DNA from: Streptomyces purpureus
Lineage (GTDB): Bacteria > Actinomycetota > Actinomycetes > Streptomycetales > Streptomycetaceae
DNA: 64,000 nt
Reading direction: 5' to 3'
Assembly (NCBI RefSeq): GCF_014648195.1
Contig: NZ_BMQQ01000001.1
Location: forward strand, 257,720 to 321,719
This document shows positions 8,567 to 17,218 of the stretch, piece after piece. How positions within the stretch are numbered: the first letter of the stretch is position 1; every line of letters starts with the position of its first letter. Under the pieces are notes generated by a model that made no database searches, was not told where the DNA came from, and saw only the letters and a list, made by a program, of their open reading frames with translations. The position numbers and the translations under genes are program-made.

Positions 8567-9840
8567 CGGCCGGTGTCCTTCCCGGGTGCGGGCGGATGGG
8601 GGGTGTCGGCCGGGCAGCGGCCCGGCACGACATGACGCTCGTGGAACGCGGCCACCCGCGCCTGGACCGCGTCCGTCGCGCCGAGGCGGGGCAGCGCCTC
8701 CAGGGCGAGCTCGAAGGCGGTGACGGCCGCCGCGTGCAGATCCGGATCGGTCAGCGCGTCCCGCGCGGCGCTCTCCCACAGCGGGTTGCGCGGGGCGGGC
8801 AGCGAACCGGCCGTCTCCGCCAGCGGTTTGACGGCCCGGTAGACGCTCTCCGTGGCCGCCGGGTCCTCGAACAGCGCGGTGGTCACCGCCAGCGGCACGA
8901 TCCAGCCGTCGTCGCCCGGCTGCGCGTCGATCATGCGCAGCTCCAGATGGCCGCGGGGACGTACGGGCGGGAAGAGCGTGGTGCGGTGGTAGGCGAGGTC
9001 GGCGGCGGTCGGGGGCCTGCGCCGCCCGTCGCGCAGCCACTCCCGGAACGTCAGTCCCTCCGGCACCTCCCAGGGCCCTTCGGAGGCCCGCACACACATC
9101 ACGGGGGCGTCCAGCACATGGGCGGCCCAGGCGGCCCGCGGCTCCTGGAACGGCGGCGGCGCCAGGCCCCGCACGGGGTCGATGTCGGTCCACAGCGCCT
9201 GCCGCATCGACCGCCAGCCGCTGCGGCGCCCGCCGTGCACCGGCGAGTTCGCGAAGGCCGCCACCAGCACGGCGCCCAGCAGATGCGCCAGCTGCCAGCG
9301 GCGCCCGTAGCCGAGCGGCCCCGGCTCCTCGTGCCCGGCGTCCAGGCATATCTGCACCGAGGCGGATTCGCACATCATGGCCCGGCCCGAGGGGCCGCTG
9401 CGGTTCAGGGCCTCCTCCATGGCGTCGTAGCGCGGCTCGCGCAGCAGGCGGCGGCGGGGCGCGTGCCAGGGCTCCACACCATGACCGGCCAGGGCGAGGC
9501 CGTGCGGGCGCAGTGCCGTGCGGACCGCCGTGAGGTCGGCCGACACGGTGTCCACGCACTCCATCAGGGACATGGCGGGCGGTGAGCTGAGCTCCAGCTG
9601 ACCGCCGGGTTCGAAGGTGAGGGCCGAGCGCAGGGGCACGGAACGAAGGCCGCCGAAGGCCTCCTCCAGGCGCCGGCCGGAGACGGCGAGCCGCGGATCA
9701 CGCAGCTCGTGGACGAGCCACTCCACCTCCACGCCGACCGTCCGGGGCGGGCCCGTCTTGAAGCAGATACATCGCAACAGATCCTCGGCTTCGTCCTCGG
9801 TGAGCGGCGGGCCGCCCTCGTCGGTATCGCTGGGCGACAT
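8563..9840 (-). CDS. egtA: Glutamate-cysteine ligase EgtA
   Basis: A 425-aa GCS2-family ligase making gamma-glutamylcysteine, the sulfur donor for EgtB. It has VGVEVEWLVHELRDP (about 36-50), FEPGGQLELSS (about 75-85), ESASVQICLD and HLELRMIDAQP, all characteristic of the actinobacterial EgtA branch. I chose the ATG at 9840 because AGGAGG lies 9 nt upstream; the frame stays open further upstream with no homology. It is the first gene of the egtABCD operon. No egtE-type PLP C-S lyase gene lies nearby, so the last step must be encoded elsewhere. Confidence 0.94.
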   Translation of the reverse strand: MSPSDTDEGGPPLTEDEAEDLLRCICFKTGPPRTVGVEVEWLVHELRDPRLAVSGRRLEEAFGGLRSVPLRSALTFEPGGQLELSSPPAMSLMECVDTVSADLTAVRTALRPHGLALAGHGVEPWHAPRRRLLREPRYDAMEEALNRSGPSGRAMMCESASVQICLDAGHEEPGPLGYGRRWQLAHLLGAVLVAAFANSPVHGGRRSGWRSMRQALWTDIDPVRGLAPPPFQEPRAAWAAHVLDAPVMCVRASEGPWEVPEGLTFREWLRDGRRRPPTAADLAYHRTTLFPPVRPRGHLELRMIDAQPGDDGWIVPLAVTTALFEDPAATESVYRAVKPLAETAGSLPAPRNPLWESAARDALTDPDLHAAAVTAFELALEALPRLGATDAVQARVAAFHERHVVPGRCPADTPHPPAPGKDTGR

Positions 9841-10009
9841 GATTCGGATCCTCCTGTCGAAGGCGCTGAATCCACCTAAGGCCACAGCAGCCACCCGCAC
9901 AAGTGCGCCCCCACGGCGCCCGCCGTCACCACCCATCACGCCGTGTGACACCGCCGTGGCCTGGGCAAACACCGGGAAAATCCCTGGCGGCGAAGAGGAA
10001 TGCGCCGTC

Positions 10010-10843
10010 ATGATCACGGGTATGAGTGCACGACTGCGCGCCATCGCCCACGACACCGAGAAGATCGTCGCGGCGGGCCGCTACACCACACCCGACGGCC
10101 AGGACGTGGACCTGCGCGCCGCGCTGGACACCGCCCTGGCCGGGACCCGGATGTACGGCCCCGAGCCGCTCCCGGTCACCCCCGACACCGACCGTACGAC
10201 CCTCGTCGAGGTCACCCCCGAGACCACCACCGAGGCCACCCGGCGGCTCACCTCCGCCGCTCCCGGCCCCGTGGCCGCCCTGAACTTCGCCTCCGCCCGC
10301 AACCCCGGCGGCGGCTACCTCAACGGCGCGCAGGCCCAGGAGGAGGCCGTCTGCCGGTCCTCCGCGCTGTACGCCGCCCTGCTGCGCGCCCCGGAGTACT
10401 ACGACCACCACCGCGCCGACCGGGACCCGTTCTACTCCGACCGGGTCATCCACTCGCCCGGCGTGCCGGTCTTCCGCGACGACAAGGGACGCCTCCTCGC
10501 CTCCCCGTACACCGTCGGCTTCCTGACCTCGCCCGCGCCCAACGCCGGGGTGATACGGCGCCGCACCCCGGAGCGGGCGGGCGGCATCCGGCCCGCCCTG
10601 GACGCGCGGGCCGAGCGGGTCCTGGAGACGGCCGTGACCGGCGGCTACCGCCGCCTCGTCCTCGGCGCCTGGGGCTGCGGCGTCTTCCAGAACGACCCGG
10701 CCGACGTGGCGGACGCCTTCCGGGCCCTGCTCACGGGCGAGGGGCGGTTCGCGGCCCACTTCGACGAGGTCGTTTTCGCGGTCCTGGACCGCACGCCCGC
10801 ACAGACCACGCTGGGCGCGTTCCGGGCCGCGTTCGCGGCCTGA
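10010..10843 (+). CDS. Bacterial-type poly(ADP-ribose) glycohydrolase (TIGR02452/DUF2263)
   Basis: A 277-aa macrodomain-related protein of the TIGR02452 family. It carries the PARG signature GGG-X6-8-QEE as GGGYLNGAQAQEE (about residues 100-112), with the second glutamate expected to be catalytic, and the preceding FASARNPGG block. Bacterial PARGs of this type remove ADP-ribose chains from proteins. The ATG at 10010 has GAGGA 10 nt upstream; the ATG at 10022 is an alternative. It is divergent from egtA. No PARP or ART gene is visible nearby. Family is firm; the substrate is inferred from characterised relatives. Confidence 0.88.
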   Translation: MITGMSARLRAIAHDTEKIVAAGRYTTPDGQDVDLRAALDTALAGTRMYGPEPLPVTPDTDRTTLVEVTPETTTEATRRLTSAAPGPVAALNFASARNPGGGYLNGAQAQEEAVCRSSALYAALLRAPEYYDHHRADRDPFYSDRVIHSPGVPVFRDDKGRLLASPYTVGFLTSPAPNAGVIRRRTPERAGGIRPALDARAERVLETAVTGGYRRLVLGAWGCGVFQNDPADVADAFRALLTGEGRFAAHFDEVVFAVLDRTPAQTTLGAFRAAFAA

Positions 10844-10872
10844 CCATGTCCGCACGGCGGCCGTACGGCGTC

Positions 10873-10889
10873 CGCACGGCAACCGTGCG
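10873..10889 (+). terminator. Short hairpin after the PARG-like gene
   Basis: CGCACGG and CCGTGCG flank a 3-nt loop 30 bp after the stop codon. A 7-bp GC-rich stem without a T-run; a modest terminator candidate. Confidence 0.5.
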
Positions 10890-11007
10890 ATGACACAGGC
10901 ACGTTCGTGCAATGTGACATACATGCCCCCGGCCGCTTGCGCCGCATTCCGCGCCGGTCGGTTAATTTCCGGCATTGAACGACAGCGGCGGGGCGACAGG
11001 GGAGGGC

Positions 11008-12147
11008 ATGGGCGGCGAGACCTGGGAGCTGTTCCGGATCGCGGTCGGCGTGCGCGCGGAGTGGCTGGTGCTGCGGCTGCGTGCCGACGGGGCGGCGGGC
11101 GTGTACGGGTACGGGGAGTGCTCGGACGCCGGGCCCCTGGCGAAGGTGGTCGCCGTACTCGACGCCGCCGTCCGGAGGGGCGCCCGCGTCCAGCGGCCGG
11201 CCGGCCTGCGGGACGCCCTCGCCGCCCTCCACGACGCCGAGTTCGGGGAGGCGCCCGACCGCCGCACCGAGCCGAGCTTCGCAGGCGTCACCGTCGCCGG
11301 CGGGATGGCGCAGGCCCGTACCGACCTCGCCGCCCGGCTCGACGGTGTCCCCCTGTGGTCCTGGATGGGCGGCGCCCCGCCCGCGCCCGTCGAGCTGTAC
11401 GCCAACCTCAACCGCACCCCCGGCGGCAGCACTCCGCGGGAGGTCGCCGCCACCGCCGAACGCGCCCTCGCCGATGGGTTCGGCGCACTGAAGGTCGCCC
11501 CCTTCGACGCGCCCGGCGACCGGCCGCTGCCCGAACTGGGCCTGGCCCGGCTGCACGCCGTACGTCAGGCCGTCGGCGGCGGGGTCCGCCTCATGGCCGA
11601 CGCCCACGAACGGCTCACCTTCGACGAACTCGTCCCTCTCCTCGGCCCGTTGAGCGAGCTCGGGCTGCACTGGCTGGAGGACGCGGTGTGCATCGGCCGC
11701 CCCAGGGAACTGGCCCGACTGCGGGCCAGGACCGCGATCCCGCTCGCGGGCGGCGAGTTCGCCTGCGACCCGGCCGACGTGTGGAACGTGGACGGCCTGA
11801 TCGACGTCCTGCTGCCGGACGTCAAGCACGCCGGCGGCACCCTGGAGGCGGCCCGCCTGGCCGCCGCCGGCACGGCCCGGATCTCCGTCCACAACCCCAC
11901 CGGGCCGGTCGCCACCCTCCACTCCGCCCACCTCAGTTCGGTCTGCGGCGCCGCCGAACCGATGGAGTACGCCTACGGGCCGACCGCCTGGCGCTCCGAC
12001 CTCGTGCGCGGGGCGGAACGGGTCGAACGCGGCCGTCTCACCCTCCCCGACGCCCCCGGCACCGGACTGGAGCTCGACACCGCGCACCCCTCGGTCACCC
12101 GCGTCTGGAGCGGCCGCATGGAGGCGCACCGGCCCGCACGGCGGTGA
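11008..12147 (+). CDS. Enolase-superfamily (mandelate racemase/MLE-type) enzyme
   Basis: A 379-aa TIM-barrel enzyme that abstracts a proton alpha to a carboxylate. Visible landmarks: the strand-2 lysine region GFGALKVAPF (about 165-174), metal-ligand carboxylates in LMADAHER, LHWLEDAV and LAGGEFACDP, a lysine in LLPDVKHAGG and the histidine acid/base candidate in SVHNPTGP (about 300). This matches acid-sugar dehydratase-like members more than racemases, but the substrate cannot be named. The ATG at 11008 is preceded by AGGGGA; a TTG at 10975 in frame is an alternative. A LacI-type regulator gene lies downstream and may sense its substrate. Confidence 0.85.
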   Translation: MGGETWELFRIAVGVRAEWLVLRLRADGAAGVYGYGECSDAGPLAKVVAVLDAAVRRGARVQRPAGLRDALAALHDAEFGEAPDRRTEPSFAGVTVAGGMAQARTDLAARLDGVPLWSWMGGAPPAPVELYANLNRTPGGSTPREVAATAERALADGFGALKVAPFDAPGDRPLPELGLARLHAVRQAVGGGVRLMADAHERLTFDELVPLLGPLSELGLHWLEDAVCIGRPRELARLRARTAIPLAGGEFACDPADVWNVDGLIDVLLPDVKHAGGTLEAARLAAAGTARISVHNPTGPVATLHSAHLSSVCGAAEPMEYAYGPTAWRSDLVRGAERVERGRLTLPDAPGTGLELDTAHPSVTRVWSGRMEAHRPARR

Positions 12148-12154
12148 CGGAGGA

Positions 12155-12229
12155 TCAGATCCAGCCTTCCAGCGCGGCCATGAACCCGGCGAAGTCGTCC
12201 CGGTGGATCGTATGGCCCGCGCCCAGGAC
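12155..12229 (-). pseudogene. Alpha/beta-hydrolase C-terminal relic
   Basis: The minus strand encodes VLGAGHTIHRDDFAGFM followed by AALEGWI and a TGA. The GAGHTIHRDDFAGF segment is the catalytic-histidine tail of an alpha/beta hydrolase. In the same frame a TAG stop lies immediately before it, and no further hydrolase sequence is seen upstream, so only the last 24 codons survive. The rest was lost or replaced when the LacI region came next to it. Confidence 0.7.
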
Positions 12230-12299
12230 CTAACGGGGAGGCCGGGGGGGCGAGGGGGACGCGGCCGGGAACCGTCTTGGACGCGACAGGCGTGACACG

Positions 12300-12313
12300 T
12301 GTAAGCGCTTGTA
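12300..12313 (+). promoter_or_regulatory. LacI-family operator upstream of the regulator gene
   Basis: TGTAAGCGCTTGTA contains the AAGCGCTT palindrome and matches the LacI/GalR consensus TGnAAnCGnTnnCA apart from the last C. It lies about 50 bp upstream of the lacI-type start, consistent with autoregulation. Confidence 0.6.
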
Positions 12314-12364
12314 GCGCTCGAATCAGGCCATCCGCCAGACCCTGGCCCGGACGGGTCTGGAAAG

Positions 12365-13453
12365 ATGCCGAGGGCGATGAGCGAGACACCCCACCCGAGC
12401 CCCCGTCCGCCCCGCCCGGCCACCGGAAGCTCCGCCGGGCGTGCCGTGCGGTCCGCCGAGCGTCCGGTCCCGACCAGCGCCGATGTCGCGCGACTTGCCG
12501 GCGTCTCCCGGGCCACCGTCTCCTACGTGCTCAACAACACCTCGGCCGTGCGCATCAGCGAGCCCACCCGCCGCCGCGTCCGGGAGGCCGCCGAGGAGCT
12601 CGGCTACGTGCCGCACGCGGCCGCCCGCAGCCTGCGCGCCGGGCACAGCCGCATGGTGCTGCTGCCCACCTCGCGCGTCCCCGTCGGCCCTCTCTACAGC
12701 CGCTTCCTCAACGAGCTGCAGTGGGCGCTGCGCCGCCTGGACTACACCGTCGTGCAGTACGGCAGCCTCGGCCTCGACGGCGAGGAGGCGGCCCGCGCCT
12801 GGGCCGAACTGCGCCCCGTCGCGGTCCTCTCCCTCGGCGAGGCCGACCTCACCCCGCACGGCGTGGAGGTCCTCAAGCGCTCCGGCGCGAAGGCCGTCAT
12901 CACCCTCGGCCCCCAGCGCGTCGAGGGCGCCCACTCGCTGGTCATGGACCAGCGAGAGGTCGGCGGCTGCGCGGCCCGGCATCTGATCGAGCGTGGCCAG
13001 CGCAGGATCGGCGTGGTGGTCCCCGAGGAGCCGGGCCTGGAGATGTTCTCCGGGCCCCGGCTGGAGGGCGCGCGCCGCGCCGCCGCCGGTACGGGCGCGG
13101 TGATCGAGCCGCTCCCGCTCGCCTACGAGGAGGAGCCGGCGGCCCGGCTCGCGGCCGCCTGGCGTGAGCGCGGCCTCGACGCGGTGTACGCCTACAACGA
13201 CGAGTACGCGATGCTCCTCATGCGCGCCCTCCAGGACGCGGGCGTGGACGTCCCGTGCGAGACGGCCGTGATCGGCTCGGACGACCTGCTGCTCGGCAGG
13301 CTGCTGCGGCCCCGCCTGAGCACCGTCCAGATCGACCTGGTCACCGGGCGGCACCTGGCCGAGCTGGTGGACCGCGTCGTACGCGACCCCGACGGGACGC
13401 CGGAGCGGCACGACCTGATGGGTGCGCGGGCGATCCACCGCGAGTCCAGCTGA
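12365..13453 (+). CDS. LacI-family transcriptional regulator
   Basis: A 362-aa repressor. A Pro/Ala/Ser-rich leader of about 37 residues precedes the LacI helix-turn-helix (TSADVARLAGVSRATVSYVL, about 38-57) and hinge (VREAAEELGYVPHAAARSLR). A periplasmic-binding-like effector domain follows, with IGVVVPEEPG, DAVYAYNDEYAML and a C-terminal AVIGSDDLLLGRLL. An ATG at 12377 could also start the protein. A LacI-type operator lies upstream. The effector may be a sugar acid handled by the adjacent enolase-superfamily enzyme; that link is only positional. Confidence 0.9.
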   Translation: MPRAMSETPHPSPRPPRPATGSSAGRAVRSAERPVPTSADVARLAGVSRATVSYVLNNTSAVRISEPTRRRVREAAEELGYVPHAAARSLRAGHSRMVLLPTSRVPVGPLYSRFLNELQWALRRLDYTVVQYGSLGLDGEEAARAWAELRPVAVLSLGEADLTPHGVEVLKRSGAKAVITLGPQRVEGAHSLVMDQREVGGCAARHLIERGQRRIGVVVPEEPGLEMFSGPRLEGARRAAAGTGAVIEPLPLAYEEEPAARLAAAWRERGLDAVYAYNDEYAMLLMRALQDAGVDVPCETAVIGSDDLLLGRLLRPRLSTVQIDLVTGRHLAELVDRVVRDPDGTPERHDLMGARAIHRESS

Positions 13454-13506
13454 GCCCGGTGCCTCCCGCGGCGCCGCCCCGGCGCGCGTACGGCCCCGGC
13501 ACGACT

Positions 13507-13512
13507 TAGCGT
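13507..13512 (+). promoter_or_regulatory. -10 element, probable leaderless start
   Basis: TAGCGT is 7 nt upstream of the ATG at 13520, with no ribosome-binding site between. The spacing fits a leaderless mRNA. Confidence 0.45.
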
Positions 13513-13519
13513 CACGTAC

Positions 13520-13789
13520 ATGAGCACTGTGCCCAAGCGCTTCGAGATCCTGCTGGTGCCCGAGCACGTGGAGGACCGCGGTGACGCCTCCGTGCGTGAC
13601 AGCGCCATCCGCTCGGCGGTCGTCGAGCTGACCGGCGAGATGGGTGCCTCCGGCTATCCGCGGTACGCGGGCCACGGCATCGTCGCCGACATCGACCCGG
13701 CCACCCGGACCGTGGAGGCGCTGCTCGTGGACGGCTCGGAGCTGGACTACGGCCTGACGGCGCTGGTCTGGGACCTCTCGCGCGGGTGA
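13520..13789 (+). CDS. Small conserved hypothetical protein
   Basis: An 89-aa soluble protein starting MSTVPKRFEILLVPEHVED and ending DYGLTALVWDLSRG. Composition is normal for a folded acidic protein (alternating hydrophobic strands such as FEILLVPE and TVEALLVDG). There is no transmembrane segment or signal peptide and no motif I recognise. Likely transcribed alone from a leaderless promoter, 66 bp after the LacI gene. Confidence 0.7.
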   Translation: MSTVPKRFEILLVPEHVEDRGDASVRDSAIRSAVVELTGEMGASGYPRYAGHGIVADIDPATRTVEALLVDGSELDYGLTALVWDLSRG

Positions 13790-13811
13790 GACGGCGGCGG
13801 TCCTCGTACCG

Positions 13812-13869
13812 TTGACAGGCGGGGCCGCCCGGCGGAGACTCGGGCGACGCCAGTTCCGAACGATAGTTC
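13812..13869 (+). promoter_or_regulatory. Promoter and TetR-like operator of the thiolase gene
   Basis: TTGACA (13812-13817) and GAGACT (13835-13840) are 17 nt apart. GAACGATAGTTC (13858-13869) lies just downstream of the predicted transcript start. It differs at one base from the core of the palindrome upstream of the TetR gene at 31003, so a TetR-type repressor is a plausible controller. Confidence 0.5.
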
Positions 13870-13905
13870 ACCAGGCGAACGCCGGGTGAATGTGGGAGAG
13901 ATCCG

Positions 13906-15093
13906 ATGAGCATCCGCGACGTGTACATCGTCGACGCCGTCCGCACCCCGATCGGAAAGTTCGGCGGCGCCCTCTCCTCCGTACGCCCGGACGACCTCGC
14001 CGCCCACGTGGTCAGGGCCCTCGTCGACCGTACCCCGCAGCTCGACCCGGCCCGCATCGACGACGTGTACTTCGGCGACGCCAACGGCGCCGGGGAGGAC
14101 AACCGCGACGTGGCCCGGATGGCGGTCCTCCTCGCCGGCCTGCCCACCTCCGTGCCCGGCGTCACCGTCAACCGGCTCTGCGGCTCGGGCCTCGAAGCCG
14201 TCATCCAGGCCGCCCGGGCCATCGCCCTGGGCGATGCGACCGTGGCGGTCGCCGGCGGCGTCGAATCGATGTCCCGCGCGCCCTGGGTGCTGCAGAAGCC
14301 CGAGCGGGCCTTCCCCGCGGGCCACCAGCAGATGTACTCGACCACGCTGGGCTGGCGCATGACCAACCCCGCCATGCCGCCCGAGTGGACGGTCTCCCTC
14401 GGCGAGGGCGCCGAACTCGTCGCCGACAAGCACGCCGTCACCCGCGAACAGCAGGACGCCTTCGCCCTCGCCAGCCACCGCAAGGCCGCCGAGGCGTGGG
14501 ACAAGGGGCTGTACGACCCCGAGGTCGTCCCCTACCCGGGCGTGGAGCCGGCGCGGGACGAGTGCATCCGCGACTCCACGTCGATGGAGGCCCTGGCCAA
14601 GCTGAAGCCGTCGTTCCGCGCCGACGGGGGCACGGTCACCGCCGGCAACGCCTCGCCCCTCAACGACGGCGCCGCGGCCCTGCTGCTCGTCGACGACGAG
14701 GGCATGCGGGCCTGCGGCCGCGAGCCGCTCGCCCGGATCCGCGCCTCCGCCGTCACCGGCATCGAGCCGCAGCTCTTCGGCCTCGGACCGGTCGAGGCGG
14801 TCCGCCGCGCACTGGACAAGTCCGGCCGCACGTTCGCCGACCTGACCACCTTCGAACTCAACGAGGCGTTCGCCGCCCAGTCGTTGGGCTGCCTCGCGGA
14901 ATGGCCCGAGCTGGACCCGGCGGTCGTCAACCCGCGCGGCGGGGCCATCGCCATCGGCCATCCGCTCGGTGCCTCGGGCGCCCGGCTGGCCGGCTCCGTC
15001 GCCCACCAGCTGGCGGCGGCGGGTTCGGGCACGGGCCTGGCGGCGCTGTGCATCGGCGTCGGCCAGGGACTGGCGCTCGTCCTGGAGCGCTGA
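13906..15093 (+). CDS. Acetyl-CoA C-acyltransferase (thiolase, PcaF/FadA-like)
   Basis: A 395-aa thiolase. The nucleophilic cysteine is in NRLCGSGLEAV (about residue 90), the catalytic histidine in AIGHPLGASGAR (about 352) and the second cysteine in CIGVGQG (about 382). ELNEAFAAQ is also conserved. It cleaves 3-ketoacyl-CoA with CoA, or condenses two acetyl-CoA. The sequence resembles 3-oxoadipyl-CoA and general degradative thiolases, but no beta-oxidation or aromatic catabolism genes are adjacent. GGGAGAG precedes the ATG. It is convergent with thioredoxin. Confidence 0.92.
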   Translation: MSIRDVYIVDAVRTPIGKFGGALSSVRPDDLAAHVVRALVDRTPQLDPARIDDVYFGDANGAGEDNRDVARMAVLLAGLPTSVPGVTVNRLCGSGLEAVIQAARAIALGDATVAVAGGVESMSRAPWVLQKPERAFPAGHQQMYSTTLGWRMTNPAMPPEWTVSLGEGAELVADKHAVTREQQDAFALASHRKAAEAWDKGLYDPEVVPYPGVEPARDECIRDSTSMEALAKLKPSFRADGGTVTAGNASPLNDGAAALLLVDDEGMRACGREPLARIRASAVTGIEPQLFGLGPVEAVRRALDKSGRTFADLTTFELNEAFAAQSLGCLAEWPELDPAVVNPRGGAIAIGHPLGASGARLAGSVAHQLAAAGSGTGLAALCIGVGQGLALVLER

Positions 15094-15267
15094 ACGAAGC
15101 CGCTGAGCGCGGCTGCCGAACGCGGACGCAGGGACGGGCGCGCGCTGTTCGTCGCGAACGCCGCGCCGCTCGCGGGACGTGGGCGGCGGGTGTCCAGCGC
15201 CTGTGTGTCCGGCTGTACCGACGGGGCGGCGGGCCGCCCACGCCAGGTGGGGGCCCGCCCTCGGCCC

Positions 15268-15654
15268 TCAGCTCGCGGCGGCGTCGCCCTCGGCCTGCTT
15301 GGCGGCCTCGACGGACTTGCGGACCTCGTCCATGTCCAGCTTGCGGGCCTGCCCGATGACGTCCTCCAGCGCGGCCTCGGGCAGCGCCCCGGGCTGCGCG
15401 AACACCGCGATGTTGTCGCGGACGATCATCAGCGTGGGGATCGAGCGGATCTCGAACGCGGCGGCGAGCTCCTGCTGCGCCTCGGTGTCGACCTTGGCGA
15501 AGACCAGATCGTCGTGGCGCTCGGACGCCTGCTCGAAGACAGGGGCGAACTGACGGCACGGACCGCACCAGGAAGCCCAGAAATCGATGAGAACGAATTC
15601 GTTCCCGCTGACGATCTCATCGAAATTGTCCTTGGTGAGCTCGACAGTGCTCAT
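15268..15654 (-). CDS. trxA: Thioredoxin
   Basis: A 128-aa thioredoxin with the active site [15 protein letters not shown] (about residues 25-39) and the cis-proline segment [10 protein letters not shown] (about 69-78). Family length is about 107; this one has a roughly 20-residue charged C-terminal tail ([20 protein letters not shown]). No signal peptide, so it is cytosolic. It is divergent from a disulfide oxidoreductase gene, a sensible redox pairing, though that enzyme is not the usual short thioredoxin reductase. AGAGGTAGG precedes the ATG. Confidence 0.95.
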   Translation of the reverse strand: MSTVELTKDNFDEIVSGNEFVLIDFWASWCGPCRQFAPVFEQASERHDDLVFAKVDTEAQQELAAAFEIRSIPTLMIVRDNIAVFAQPGALPEAALEDVIGQARKLDMDEVRKSVEAAKQAEGDAAAS

Positions 15655-15768
15655 GCTTCCTACCTCTTCCCGGTCGTCATCGACTCGCCCCGCTCAACGG
15701 CGCACACGGCCCCGCTATTCCGGACGTCCTCTCCGCATGCCCCCATGGCAGGCGGTCACACCTGCCTC

Positions 15769-15774
15769 CAGACT
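15769..15774 (+). promoter_or_regulatory. -10 element of a likely leaderless promoter
   Basis: CAGACT ends 7 nt before the ATG at 15782. No Shine-Dalgarno sequence separates them. Confidence 0.45.
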
Positions 15775-15781
15775 GTCGGGT

Positions 15782-17218
15782 ATGACACGAGCCGTGGAAG
15801 TGGAATATGACGTAGTCGTCCTGGGTGCGGGGCCGACCGGGGAAAACGTGGCCGACCGGACCCGCGCCGCCGGTCTGAGCACGGCCGTGGTGGAGAGCGA
15901 ACTGGTCGGCGGCGAATGCTCCTACTGGGCGTGCATCCCCAGCAAGGCACTGCTGCGCCCGGCCCTCGCCCGCGCCGACGCCCGCCGGGTCCCCGGGCTG
16001 CGCCGGTCCGTGGGAGGCCCGCTCGACACCGAGGCGGTCCTCGCCCACCGCGACCACTTCACCGGCGACTGGAAGGACGACGGCCAGGTCTCCTGGCTGG
16101 AGTCCGTCGGCGCCCGGATCCACCGCGGTCACGGCCGCCTCGACGGCCCCCGCCGGGTCACCGTCACCGGCCCCGAGGGTGAACACCACGTCCTGACCGC
16201 CCGCCACGCCGTCGCCGTGTGCACCGGCACCCGCGCCGCCCTGCCCGAACTCCCCGGCCTCACCGGCGCGAAACCCTGGACCAGCCGCGAGGCCACCAGC
16301 TCCCACCGCGTCCCCGGCAGCCTGGCCGTGATCGGCGGCGGAGTGGTCGCCACGGAGATGGCGACCGCCTGGCAGGCGCTGGGCGCGCGGGTCACGGTCC
16401 TCGTACGCGGCGGGGGCCTGCTGCCCCGGATGGAACCGTTCGTCGGCGAACACGTGGCCGCCGCCCTCACCGAGGCCGGCGCCGACATCCGTACGGACAC
16501 AGCCGTCGCCGCGGTCGTCCGCGACGGCGGCACCGGCCCGCTCACCGTGGTCCTGGAAGGCGGCGACCACATCGACGCCGACGAACTCCTCGTCGCCACC
16601 GGCCGCGCGCCCCGCACCGACGACATCGGCCTGGAGAGCGTCGGCCTGGAACCGGGGTCCTGGCTGCCCGTGGACGAGACCCTGCGGGTGACGGGCAGCG
16701 ACTGGCTCTACGCCGTCGGCGACGTCAACCACCGCGCCCTCATGACCCACCAGGGCAAGTACCAGGCCCGCGTCGCGGGCGCAGCCATCGCGGCCCGCGC
16801 CCGCGGCACCGCCCCGCTGGAGACCGGCCCCTGGGGCGCCCACTCCGCCACCGCCGACCACTCCGCCGTCCCCCAGGTCGTCTTCACCGATCCGGAGGCG
16901 GCGGCGGTCGGCCTCACCCTCGCCGAGGCCCAGAAGCAGGGCCGCCGGGTCCGCGCCGTCGACTACGACCTCGGGAACGTCTCGGGCGCGGGCCTGTACG
17001 CCGACGGCTACCGCGGCCACGCCCGCATGATCGTCGACGAGGACCGCCGCACCCTCCTCGGCGCCACCTTCGTCGGCCCAGGAGTCGGCGAACTCCTCCA
17101 CTCCGCGACGATCGCGGTCACCGGCGAGGTCCCCCTCGACCGCCTGTGGCACGCCGTCCCGTCCTTCCCCACGATCAGCGAGGTGTGGCTGCGGCTGCTG
17201 GAGACGTACCGCGGCTGA
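15782..17218 (+). CDS. FAD-dependent pyridine nucleotide-disulfide oxidoreductase
   Basis: A 478-aa class I flavoprotein disulfide reductase. It has the FAD-binding YDVVVLGAGPTGENVA (about 9-24), the redox pair ELVGGECSYWACIPSK (CxxxxC, about 40-55), the NAD(P) motif VIGGGVVATEMATAW, a second FAD motif WLYAVGDVN and the C-terminal dimerisation domain with HAVPSFPTISE. This is the mercuric reductase/dihydrolipoamide dehydrogenase group, but it lacks the N-terminal MerA domain and any pyruvate dehydrogenase neighbours. Its thiol substrate is unknown. It is transcribed away from trxA, probably as a leaderless mRNA. Confidence 0.9.
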   Translation: MTRAVEVEYDVVVLGAGPTGENVADRTRAAGLSTAVVESELVGGECSYWACIPSKALLRPALARADARRVPGLRRSVGGPLDTEAVLAHRDHFTGDWKDDGQVSWLESVGARIHRGHGRLDGPRRVTVTGPEGEHHVLTARHAVAVCTGTRAALPELPGLTGAKPWTSREATSSHRVPGSLAVIGGGVVATEMATAWQALGARVTVLVRGGGLLPRMEPFVGEHVAAALTEAGADIRTDTAVAAVVRDGGTGPLTVVLEGGDHIDADELLVATGRAPRTDDIGLESVGLEPGSWLPVDETLRVTGSDWLYAVGDVNHRALMTHQGKYQARVAGAAIAARARGTAPLETGPWGAHSATADHSAVPQVVFTDPEAAAVGLTLAEAQKQGRRVRAVDYDLGNVSGAGLYADGYRGHARMIVDEDRRTLLGATFVGPGVGELLHSATIAVTGEVPLDRLWHAVPSFPTISEVWLRLLETYRG

